From positions 1 to 7,469 of the forward strand of contig JANXXV010000096.1 of assembly GCA_025350445.1 (NCBI GenBank): a stretch of DNA of 7,469 nucleotides. The letters are read 5' to 3'. The DNA is from Bryobacteraceae bacterium (lineage in GTDB: Bacteria; Acidobacteriota; Terriglobia; Bryobacterales; Bryobacteraceae). Every line of letters begins with the position of its first letter. The stretch's first letter is position 1. The notes beneath the pieces are model-generated. The model was not told where the DNA came from. It ran no database searches and saw nothing but the letters and a program-made list of their open reading frames with translations. Shown piece after piece: positions 1 to 6,707 of this stretch. Both the position numbers and the translations under genes were made by a program.

Positions 1-154
1 GCTGAGGCGCTTGTTGGGCGAGGCACGGCACCAGCAAGAGCGCAAGTACGCTGGCGCCGATGACGAGCATACGCCGGATCCGCAGAGCCGTTTGGTTTGG
101 CTGACGGTACAATCCGCCTGTTTTCTTGTGAGAATTCACGCCTAAAAACGTCAT
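1..154 (-). CDS. Exported protein of unknown function, N-terminal fragment
   Basis: This frame is open for 51 codons from an ATG at 154-152 to the left edge, where it is cut off. It is not a recognised family. The visible part has a basic stretch (K10-K11, then R25, R27, R28), followed by a hydrophobic core MLVIGASVLALLLVPCLA and then QQAPQ. This reads as a signal peptide with a likely cleavage after CLA, or as a signal anchor. The n-region is long (28 residues). An AGGA Shine-Dalgarno lies about 6 bases before the 154 start. An in-frame ATG at 175, preceded by AGGGG, is an alternative start, and an internal ATG at 70 would give a compact signal peptide but has no clear ribosome site. The gene is transcribed in the same direction as the porin-like gene but has its own candidate promoter and dyad. 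The function lies outside the window. Confidence 0.6.
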   Translation of the reverse strand, partial: MTFLGVNSHKKTGGLYRQPNQTALRIRRMLVIGASVLALLLVPCLAQQAPQ

Positions 155-201
155 GAGATTTCCTATTAAAACCATGGGGTCCCCTTTTTTTGATCGATGC
201 A

Positions 202-207
202 ATCATA
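202..207 (-). promoter_or_regulatory. Candidate -10 box for the left-edge gene
   Basis: Read on the minus strand this is TATGAT, 5 of 6 matches to the sigma-70 -10 consensus. It would place transcription start near 195, about 20-40 bases before the candidate start codons at 175 and 154. No good -35 hexamer is seen at 16-18 bases; that space is filled by the 209-229 dyad. The call rests on one hexamer plus position, so it is tentative. Confidence 0.35.
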
Positions 208-208
208 G

Positions 209-229
209 GTCTAACGGACAGGGTTAGAC
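209..229. promoter_or_regulatory. Perfect 7-bp inverted repeat, candidate operator
   Basis: GTCTAAC (209-215) and GTTAGAC (223-229) are exact reverse complements separated by 7 bases. On the minus strand the dyad ends one base before the TATGAT box, so it would fill the -10/-35 spacer of the left-edge gene. A dimeric repressor commonly binds there. As RNA it could form a small hairpin, but no T-run follows it on the minus strand, so a terminator for the porin-like gene is unlikely. The cognate regulator is not in the window. Confidence 0.4.
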
Positions 230-307
230 ACAGACTTTCAGTACAGGATGCGCACTCTCAGCCGGCAGCAAAGTCGAACGTGGATCTTGCGCCTGGGATC
301 ATAAGCC

Positions 308-1489
308 TTACCGCTTCGGCCCGAAGAACGCAACGACGCCAAGCACAATCGTCGTCTGATTTTTGGCGACGGCGAGGCCGGTGCCACGATCGAAGAAAGG
401 CTCATCCGACCAATCGCGCCGGTATTCCAGCCGCGCTAGCAGACCTTCCACCATTTTGTATTCACCGGTCAAAGTAAATTCCTTCACCTTCTGGGCCACG
501 CCGGTGGTGAATCCATCTTTGTCGCTGAAGTATTCAAACCGCGGAGCAATCGCCCAGGTGCTGTTGGGAGCAAAGCGCGCTGCCAGAGCAATGCCGCTCC
601 ACGTGTCGCTTCCTTTGGTGGTCCTCTTATCGTTGCCGTAGTCGTAGTTGATATAGAAGTTGGCCTTGTCGCTGGGCGTCAACAAGAGTGTGGTGTCGTA
701 GAGGTTACGAACTCCCTTCTGCCGCAGGCCCGCCGCGTCGAAGGAGTTCTTCTCCGGGCCAACGTGGTAGTTATTAGACCAGGTTGCCTTCTTCGTCGTG
801 AAGGTGCCGGAGAGCATCACCGTCTTTCCGGAATTATTGTCTTCCACATTGTTCCAGCCGTTGATCAGCGCAGCACCAGCAGTGAAATGGGCGCCAATCG
901 GCATTGAGGTGCGAACTCCAAAGTGGTAGTACGGAATCGCCCAGGCAAAAAGAAGGGAACGGGAATAGTTCCAGTTCGCGTTCGTCTCAATGACTTCAGC
1001 GCCCGCGCTTGTCACGAATTGACCGAAGTCCACCTCGAATCCCTTCATTTTTTTTGGTTTTAAACTTACAAACGCCTGCTCGATATTGCGGAAGATGCTG
1101 GGGGCCTGCTCGGTGGCGTGAATGATATCGAAAGCGCGTCCGAAGCCGAAATCGACCTGGAAACCCACGGGGTCGGCCGTATGTGACATGGAGAGCTTAG
1201 CCATATTCAGGCTGAACTGGTTTGCCTTCACGTCAAAGTTACGGAGCCCGTTATTCTGCGAGGCGGGGTGATTGAAGTTGAGGGAGTAATACCCGTCAAT
1301 CAAACCGCTGAAATCGATTGGGCCGACAGACCACGTGGGCGGTGCGGGGGGAGCCGGGGGGGGCGCATCCGCCGGTTTATCGGTCGCTGCGGCAGGCTTG
1401 TCCGCCTGAGCGGGCGCAGGCGTCTGCGCCATGCACAAGCAGCCTAGCCACAGGGCCAAGCCTAAGGAAACAAACTTCGGGTATTGCAT
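308..1489 (-). CDS. Outer-membrane beta-barrel protein (porin-like, OmpL/BBP2 type)
   Basis: Predicted 393-residue outer-membrane protein. Residues 1-21 form a signal peptide (K5, then hydrophobic VSLGLALWLGCLCMA) with likely SPase I cleavage before Q22. Residues 22-51 are an Ala/Pro/Lys-rich linker. The rest alternates short amphipathic strands rich in aromatic residues, Gly and Asn, for example GLIDGYYSLNFN near the start of the barrel and LARLEYRRDW near the end. The chain closes with VVLGVVAFFGPKR-type sequence, typical of barrel proteins. It resembles the putative beta-barrel porin-2 family; this is from sequence character, not a search. The frame extends upstream to 1585, but the ATG at 1489 is preferred because it starts the signal peptide directly and GGGAG lies 11 bases upstream. 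An ATG at 1507 is an alternative. The gene is divergent from amtB across about 220 bases, suggesting but not proving a role in nitrogen-compound uptake. The substrate is unknown. Confidence 0.8.
   Translation of the reverse strand: MQYPKFVSLGLALWLGCLCMAQTPAPAQADKPAAATDKPADAPPPAPPAPPTWSVGPIDFSGLIDGYYSLNFNHPASQNNGLRNFDVKANQFSLNMAKLSMSHTADPVGFQVDFGFGRAFDIIHATEQAPSIFRNIEQAFVSLKPKKMKGFEVDFGQFVTSAGAEVIETNANWNYSRSLLFAWAIPYYHFGVRTSMPIGAHFTAGAALINGWNNVEDNNSGKTVMLSGTFTTKKATWSNNYHVGPEKNSFDAAGLRQKGVRNLYDTTLLLTPSDKANFYINYDYGNDKRTTKGSDTWSGIALAARFAPNSTWAIAPRFEYFSDKDGFTTGVAQKVKEFTLTGEYKMVEGLLARLEYRRDWSDEPFFDRGTGLAVAKNQTTIVLGVVAFFGPKR
1346..1363. repeat. G6 and G8 homopolymer runs in the porin linker
   Basis: Plus-strand runs of six G (1346-1351) and eight G (1356-1363) are separated by AGCC. 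On the coding minus strand they encode Pro47-Pro48 and Pro43-Pro45 of the Pro-rich linker of the outer-membrane protein. The reading frame is intact as written. Such runs are prone to slippage and to sequencing error. Confidence 0.6.
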
Positions 1490-1572
1490 GCGAATACACT
1501 CTCCCATGTCTAGATTTGTAGTAGTTCTGAAACGCAACCCAATTGTAGCGGCGGGTCCGTCCGGAAAACCAA

Positions 1573-1600
1573 TAGAAAATTTCAATGGCCCCGATATAAA
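1573..1600 (+). promoter_or_regulatory. Candidate sigma-70 promoter for amtB operon
   Basis: TAGAAA (1573-1578, 4 of 6 to the -35 consensus) and TATAAA (1595-1600, 5 of 6 to the -10 consensus) are separated by 16 bases. Transcription would begin near 1607, leaving an untranslated leader of about 105 bases before amtB that contains the dyad and the short leader ORF. Support is limited to hexamer match and position. Confidence 0.3.
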
Positions 1601-1638
1601 GGTTTAGCTTCCGTAAGGCGGTGCATGCGTAGCATATT

Positions 1639-1645
1639 GGAGGAG
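1639..1645 (+). promoter_or_regulatory. Strong Shine-Dalgarno GGAGGAG for the leader ORF
   Basis: GGAGGAG is a near-ideal anti-16S match and sits 7 bases before the ATG at 1653, the optimal spacing. It lies 66 bases before the amtB ATG, too far to serve it, so it points to translation of the short ORF. amtB has its own site, AAGGAAGAGG, immediately before its start. Confidence 0.5.
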
Positions 1646-1664
1646 ATTTGCCATGTGCGCAAAT
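1646..1664. promoter_or_regulatory. Inverted repeat ATTTGC-N7-GCAAAT, operator or hairpin
   Basis: ATTTGC (1646-1651) and GCAAAT (1659-1664) are exact reverse complements separated by 7 bases. The dyad begins directly after the GGAGGAG site, and its central spacer contains the ATG of the leader ORF. It could be a regulator-binding site for amtB, or an RNA hairpin that presents or masks the leader start codon. It does not match the NtrC half-site pattern GCAC-N7-GTGC well. Confidence 0.35.
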
Positions 1665-1715
1665 ACGCTAAGCTGTGAGCGGGCAAGTACACCACGTCGT
1701 GAAGGAAGAGGATGA
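1653..1715 (+). CDS. Candidate 20-residue leader peptide upstream of amtB
   Basis: A 20-codon ORF starts at ATG 1653 and stops at TGA 1713-1715. The stop overlaps the amtB ATG (1712-1714) as ATGA, so ribosomes finishing it would be placed exactly on the amtB start. It has a strong GGAGGAG site at the right spacing. The peptide begins MCANTLSCER and is Arg-rich towards its end (Arg10, 15, 16, 19), with no similarity I recognise. Three features together (ribosome site, spacing, ATGA overlap) make it better than a chance ORF, but it is very short and there is no conservation evidence. It could act by translational coupling or attenuation of amtB. The overlap could also be coincidence. Confidence 0.4.
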   Translation: MCANTLSCERASTPRREGRG

Positions 1716-3121
1716 CTTTAAAGTTTTTGAGTAGAGTTGTATTTCTGTCGGCCTCCGGATCCGCCTTACTGAAGGCGCAACAAGCCGCGGCGCAGATCCC
1801 CCAAGGTACAGATGCAAAGATAGCCGCGCTGGAAGCCGCGGTGAAAAGCGCGCAGTCGGCGGGCGATAACGCGTGGATGCTGATGAGCGCCGCGTTGGTC
1901 TTGATGATGACGGGTCCGGGACTGGCTTTATTTTATGGAGGGCTGGTCCGGAAGAAAAATATTCTCGGAACAATGATGCAAAGCTTCGTGTTGATGGGGC
2001 TCGTTACGGTATTGTGGGCGGTCTGCGGATACAGCCTCGCCTTCGGAGAAGGATCTTCCTTCCTAGGAGATTTCCGTTATCTGTTTCTCGAAAATGTGGG
2101 AGCGGCGCCGAATGGGGATTACTCGGGAACCATTCCACAGCAGACATTCATGATCTATCAGTTAATGTTCGCCATCATCACGCCCGCATTGATTACGGGA
2201 GCTTACGCCGAGCGAATGCGCTTCAGCGCGATGATACTGTTTACTACGCTTTGGATGTTTTTGGTCTATTTCCCCATGGCGCACATGGTTTGGGGAAAGG
2301 GTGGATTGCTCAACGCCTACCTGGGAGGCAAGATACCCTGCTTCGATTTCGCGGGCGGCACAGTGGTGCATATCACGTCCGGAGTCTCGGCCCTTGTGTG
2401 TGCCATTTACCTGGGTAAGAGGGCCGGCTATCCGAACGATCAGATGAAGCCGCACAGCATGACATTGAGCTTTATCGGCGCGTGCCTCTTATGGGTTGGT
2501 TGGTTCGGCTTCAATGCGGGCAGCGCACTGGGCGCTTCGGCCCTGGCCACAAGCGCATTCGTGGCCACGCATTTCGGCGCCGCCGCCGGAGCGCTCGGCT
2601 GGGTGTTGGCGGAACGCCTTCAAGGGCACAAGATGAGCGTGCTGGGCGGCATTTCCGGCGCCGTCGCGGGCTTGGTAGCCATCACTCCGGCGTCTGGTTT
2701 CGTAAAGCCTTTCCCTGCGTTGCTTATCGGACTGGCGGCGGGCCTTGTGTGCTATACGATGGTCGTGAAGGTGAAGCAGAAGTTCGGGTACGACGATTCC
2801 CTCGATGCCTTCGGAGTACATGGCATCGGCGGAACGCTCGGCGCGCTTCTGACCGGTGTTTTCGCAACCAATGCGGTGAACGATGCGTTAAAGAACGCCG
2901 CTGGACAACCCGCCGCGCTCGGGTGGGCAGATGGCAACGGGATGCAGGTTGTAAATCAGTTGACCGGTTGCGCTATCGCCGCGGGATTAGCCATTGTGGG
3001 ATCGCTGATCGCACTGAAGGTCAGCGACGCGCTCATCGGCCTCCGGCTGGATAGCAAGGAAGAACAAATCGGTCTTGACGTAAGCATGCACGGCGAAGAA
3101 GGCTACAATTTCGAATCCTAA
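1712..3121 (+). CDS. amtB: Ammonium channel AmtB
   Basis: 469-residue Amt/Rh-family inner-membrane channel for NH4+/NH3 uptake, normally a trimer. Residues 1-28 look like a signal peptide (K4, R8, hydrophobic VVFLSASGSALL, then AQQAAAQ), followed by a short helical periplasmic segment (31-53) and a hydrophobic core with the usual many-helix pattern. Functional residues by family alignment: twin pore histidines H220 and H370 (E. coli H168, H318), D212 (D160), Phe gate F153 and F267 (F107, F215), and recruitment-site W194 and S271 (W148, S219). GGTVVH and DDSLDAFGVHGIGG are intact. Length is slightly above E. coli AmtB because of the N-terminal segment. An AAGGAAGAGG ribosome site abuts the start. 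PII follows after 18 bases, the classic amtB-glnK pairing in which PII blocks the channel when ammonium is plentiful. No damaged residues are seen. Confidence 0.97.
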   Translation: MTLKFLSRVVFLSASGSALLKAQQAAAQIPQGTDAKIAALEAAVKSAQSAGDNAWMLMSAALVLMMTGPGLALFYGGLVRKKNILGTMMQSFVLMGLVTVLWAVCGYSLAFGEGSSFLGDFRYLFLENVGAAPNGDYSGTIPQQTFMIYQLMFAIITPALITGAYAERMRFSAMILFTTLWMFLVYFPMAHMVWGKGGLLNAYLGGKIPCFDFAGGTVVHITSGVSALVCAIYLGKRAGYPNDQMKPHSMTLSFIGACLLWVGWFGFNAGSALGASALATSAFVATHFGAAAGALGWVLAERLQGHKMSVLGGISGAVAGLVAITPASGFVKPFPALLIGLAAGLVCYTMVVKVKQKFGYDDSLDAFGVHGIGGTLGALLTGVFATNAVNDALKNAAGQPAALGWADGNGMQVVNQLTGCAIAAGLAIVGSLIALKVSDALIGLRLDSKEEQIGLDVSMHGEEGYNFES

Positions 3122-4319
<1,198 letters not shown>

Positions 4320-4385
4320 CAGTTCCGGGATTGGCGCTCGCGGCTGTCCAATTCCGAATTCAGCGTCAACCGGGACCGAACATTC

Positions 4386-5894
4386 TTGCGCGCGCCTCAG
4401 CAGTTGCAATCGGACCCGCCAATTGCAATTCGCCTCTTCCGGTTCGCGGCCCGCCATAGCATCAAACTCGCCCTTGATACTGAGCGGCGGATTGCGGAGA
4501 ATCTTCCGAATCTGATTCAGTATTTTGCCGATCGGCGGCCGATCTGGCCGGTGCTGCAGGAAATGCTTGCCGAGCCGGCCTCTCCACAGGCGGTTCGCGC
4601 CATGCATGAGACCGGCGTACTTCACGCGCTGTTCCCGGAATGGGAGGCGATTGAATGCCTGGTGGTGCGCGATTTCTACCACCGTTACACAGTGGATGAG
4701 CACACCCTGATCACGCTGGAATCACTGGAGAATCTGCGCCAGTCCAAGGACCCCACCAGGCGGCGGTTCGCCGAACTTCTGTCTGAATTGAGTAACGCTG
4801 CCGTGCTGTCGATGGCGCTTCTCTTTCACGATGTCGGCAAGGGCTATGGGTTTGAGGGACACGCGGCAGTATCCGCCGCGGTTGCAAAACAGGCTTTCGA
4901 TCGAATCCAAATGCCAGCCGCCGATCAGGAGATGTGCCTGTTTCTGATAGAGCAGCATCTGGCGCTCTCGGCGGTAATGAACGCGCGCGATTTGAACGAT
5001 CCCGCAACCGTCAAGGAACTGGCGATGCGGCTGGGCACAGTAGAGCGGCTGAAATACCTTACGCTGCTCACCTTCGCCGATATCAGCGCGGTGAATCCGG
5101 ACGCGATGACTCCATGGCGCATTGAACAGTTGCGCAGAGTGTTTGTCGCGGCACACCAGGAATTAACGCGGGAACTGGATACCGAGCGAATTCATCTCTC
5201 GGCTACCGAACAAACAGCCGGTTTTCTGGAAGGCTTCCCTACGCGCTATTTGCGCACCCACAGCCAGGACGAGGTTCTGGTGCATATGGCGCTGGAGGAG
5301 AAGAGCCGGTATGCGGGCGCTGCTGTCGACCTGAAAAAGCACGAGGGTAGCTATCGTGCAACGATTATCACCACGGACCGGTCGAATCTGTTCGCCTCAC
5401 TTGCCGGTTCCATCTCCAGCTTCGGCATGGAGATCCTGAAGGCCGAAGCCTTCACGAACAAACGCGGCAGCGTTCTGGATACGTTCTCATTCAGCGATCC
5501 GATGCGCACTCTGGAGCTGAATCCAATGGAAGTAGATCGCCTGAAACTGGTTCTGCAGCGCGCGGCGCTGGGCAAAGAGGACGTGAAGAAGCTGCTGGCA
5601 GGCCGCGCCAAGCCGGCCCGGAAGACCGCCCTGATCCAACCATCGGTGGCTTTCGATTCCGAAGCATCCCGCACTGCGACGCTGGTGGAGATTGTAGCCG
5701 AAGACCGGTCGGGCTTGCTTTACGATATGGCCGCGGCAATATCCGCCGCCGGATGCAGTATCGAAGTGGTGCTGATCGACACCGAAGCACATAAAGCACT
5801 GGATGTTTTTTATGTGTCCAAGGACGGCCGTAAGCTCGACGACGATCTGCAAGCATCCCTTCGGGAAGAGCTGCTTTCCGTTTGCACGCTCTAG
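4386..5894 (+). CDS. glnD: GlnD, C-terminal part: HD uridylyl-removing and two ACT domains
   Basis: Same-frame continuation of glnD after the TAG. The frame is open from 4320; TTG 4386 is only the first recognisable alternative start, has no good ribosome site, and is placed by convention. Numbered on the full-length frame: rest of the helical UTase domain to about 400; HD domain with H427 (TVDEH), H469-D470 (LLFHDVGKG) and downstream EQH and ADIS blocks, the uridylyl-removing hydrolase; ACT1 about 643-700 (TDRSNLFASLAGS); ACT2 about 750-823 (AEDRSGLLYDMAAAIS), the glutamine sensors. All domain order and key residues match intact GlnD, with no other stop or frameshift. This lack of decay argues for a recent mutation or a sequencing error rather than an old pseudogene. 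If truly separate, this product could only remove UMP from PII and the N-terminal piece only add it, uncoupled from glutamine sensing. Confidence 0.8.
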   Translation: MRAPQQLQSDPPIAIRLFRFAARHSIKLALDTERRIAENLPNLIQYFADRRPIWPVLQEMLAEPASPQAVRAMHETGVLHALFPEWEAIECLVVRDFYHRYTVDEHTLITLESLENLRQSKDPTRRRFAELLSELSNAAVLSMALLFHDVGKGYGFEGHAAVSAAVAKQAFDRIQMPAADQEMCLFLIEQHLALSAVMNARDLNDPATVKELAMRLGTVERLKYLTLLTFADISAVNPDAMTPWRIEQLRRVFVAAHQELTRELDTERIHLSATEQTAGFLEGFPTRYLRTHSQDEVLVHMALEEKSRYAGAAVDLKKHEGSYRATIITTDRSNLFASLAGSISSFGMEILKAEAFTNKRGSVLDTFSFSDPMRTLELNPMEVDRLKLVLQRAALGKEDVKKLLAGRAKPARKTALIQPSVAFDSEASRTATLVEIVAEDRSGLLYDMAAAISAAGCSIEVVLIDTEAHKALDVFYVSKDGRKLDDDLQASLREELLSVCTL

Positions 5895-5923
5895 TGCGGA
5901 CAGGCCAAGTTATCCGTGTGCAG

Positions 5924-5979
5924 CCGCGTCCGTCCATGGCCACACTTCTTAGCTGCGGATGGACGCGGATCAACGCGGA
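5924..5979. repeat. Hairpin plus 10-base tandem repeat, dispersed-repeat-like
   Basis: CCGCGTCCGTCC (5924-5935) pairs with GGATGGACGCGG (5957-5968) as a 12-bp stem with one G-T wobble and a 21-base loop. The right arm runs into a 10-base-period repeat with starts at 5956, 5966 and 5976: GCGGATGGAC, GCGGATCAAC, then a decayed GCGGAGTTTG. GCGGATnnAC units of this kind occur as intergenic repeats in many bacterial genomes, to my recollection. No open frame, target duplication or transposase is linked to it. It could stabilise or end the glnD transcript, but there is no T-run. Confidence 0.5.
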
Positions 5980-6060
5980 GTTTGAGATGGTTCGTGGACA
6001 TTGAACGAGCGTCCATTCCCGCAAAACTCTCACCAATCCGGAGGAGGGAGGTCCCCCAGG

Positions 6061-6152
6061 GCGGCGCCGCACGCCCCCGTCCGCCGTGTACGGCTACGAC
6101 ACATTCCGGCGAAGTTGACAGGGGCCCCTGAGCGGGGCCCGGCCCGCGGGCC
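6061..6152. repeat. Cluster of perfect GC palindromes
   Basis: Within 92 bases are GCGGCGCCGC (6061-6070), GCCGT-GT-ACGGC (6083-6094), CAGGGGCCCCTG (6119-6130), a stem GGGCCCC-TGAGC-GGGGCCC (6122-6140) and GGCCCGCGGGCC (6141-6152). The last three are adjacent and could fold into a very stable, partly alternative set of hairpins just upstream of the Rieske promoter. No T-run follows. Possible roles are a transcription barrier, a structured RNA or a repeat family; the sequence does not decide. Confidence 0.45.
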
Positions 6153-6198
6153 AGAGCATCCGCCACGCGAACAAATCGGCTCCAAAAATACTTCGGCT

Positions 6199-6204
6199 TA
6201 TAAT
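6199..6204 (+). promoter_or_regulatory. Perfect TATAAT -10 box for a leaderless Rieske transcript
   Basis: TATAAT lies 8 bases before the ATG at 6213. Transcription starting the usual 6-8 bases downstream would begin at or within a base or two of the ATG, giving little or no untranslated leader. This fits the absence of any Shine-Dalgarno before that ATG. The -35 region at 17 bases (TCGGCT) is weak. Confidence 0.5.
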
Positions 6205-6212
6205 ACCGACAT

Positions 6213-6707
6213 ATGAATCAACAACAGGGGCCCGACCGCCGTGGATTTCATCTTGCTATGATCTATGGCCTTTGGGGAGTAATCACTTCCGCGTTGACGC
6301 TTCCGGCCGCGGTCTATTTGCTGTTCCCGCCGAAAGTTAAAAAGGCAACGCAATGGGTGGACGCAGCCGATCTAACCCAAATTCAACCTAAAGCTCCGGA
6401 AGAAGTGGTGTTCCGGAAGAACCGCGTCGATGGATGGAAAGTAACCAGCGAGAAATCCACCGCATGGGTGGTGAAACTGGCGGACAACCAAGCTGTCGCA
6501 TTCTCGCCGCAGTGCACGCATCTTGGCTGCGCCTATCATTGGGACGAGAACAACAAGAATTTCCTGTGCCCGTGCCACACTTCCACATTCGACATGGATG
6601 GCAAGGTGCTGAGCGGGCCCGCGCCCAGGCCGCTAGATCGATTCCAGGTTCGAGTTGAGGGCACCAAACTCCTCATCGGCGACCTGCAGAAACCGGAAAA
6701 TGTATGA
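6213..6707 (+). CDS. qcrA: Rieske [2Fe-2S] protein of a cytochrome bc/b6f-type complex
   Basis: 164-residue membrane-anchored Rieske iron-sulfur protein that takes electrons from quinol at the cytochrome b subunit and passes them to a c-type cytochrome. The N-terminus has a twin-arginine-like motif (D8-R-R-G-F-H-L) and one hydrophobic helix (about 14-38), fitting Tat insertion with the cluster domain on the periplasmic side. The cluster motifs are C101-T-H-L-G-C106 and C119-P-C-H122-T-S. C101, H103, C119 and H122 are the ligands; C106 and C121 form the family disulfide. A GPAPRPLDRF stretch (135-144) supplies the usual Pro loop. ATG 6213 is chosen because the next Met (16) would lose the twin-arginine motif. 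The gene overlaps the following cytochrome b gene as ATGA. The symbol follows the Bacillus qcrA naming and is a family-level assignment. Confidence 0.93.
   Translation: MNQQQGPDRRGFHLAMIYGLWGVITSALTLPAAVYLLFPPKVKKATQWVDAADLTQIQPKAPEEVVFRKNRVDGWKVTSEKSTAWVVKLADNQAVAFSPQCTHLGCAYHWDENNKNFLCPCHTSTFDMDGKVLSGPAPRPLDRFQVRVEGTKLLIGDLQKPENV

Larger units (their letters stand above)
1490..1711. other. Divergent control region between porin-like gene and amtB
   Basis: This 222-base interval separates two divergent genes and must hold both promoters. Seen here are a sigma-70-like hexamer pair facing amtB (1573-1600), a GGAGGAG ribosome site at 1639-1645, a dyad at 1646-1664 and a short ORF at 1653-1715. 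On the minus strand a weak TTGGGT/TACAAA pair with a 16-base spacer precedes the porin-like gene. I found no correctly spaced sigma-54 site (GG-N10-GC) on either strand, although amtB-PII operons are often NtrC/sigma-54 controlled in Proteobacteria. Confidence 0.6.
5895..6212. other. 318-base intergenic interval rich in palindromes, no convincing gene
   Basis: No credible ORF is seen: the open frames here have no ribosome site, are rich in Arg/Pro from GC bias, and resemble no family. The left half carries a repeat-like hairpin element (5924-5979). The right half (about 6036-6155) is far richer in G+C than the flanks and holds several perfect palindromes. The last 40 bases turn AT-richer and carry the promoter of the Rieske gene. 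There is no hairpin followed by a T-run, so no intrinsic terminator for the glnD operon can be called. Confidence 0.6.

Noticed and set aside
209..229. Intrinsic terminator for the porin-like gene
   Set aside because: The minus strand has an A-run rather than a T-run beyond the hairpin, and the stem is only 7 bp with mixed composition.
1048..1055. T8 run (A8 on the coding strand) in the porin-like gene as a frameshift site
   Set aside because: It encodes Pro-Lys-Lys-Met in the intact frame, and no alternative frame with coding character begins or ends there.
1435..1446. Lipoprotein signal (LGC) in the porin-like protein
   Set aside because: The residues before the Cys (W-L-G) fit a lipobox poorly, and a normal cleavage site after CMA follows directly.
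1635..1652. Possible sigma-54 promoter (TTGG ... TTGC) before amtB
   Set aside because: The GG and GC elements are 9 bases apart instead of the strict 10, and the GG belongs to the GGAGGAG ribosome site.
5916..6216. Overlapping open frames of about 70 codons in the glnD-Rieske gap
   Set aside because: They use poor starts without ribosome sites, are Arg/Pro-rich from GC bias, and run through the palindromes and repeat element.
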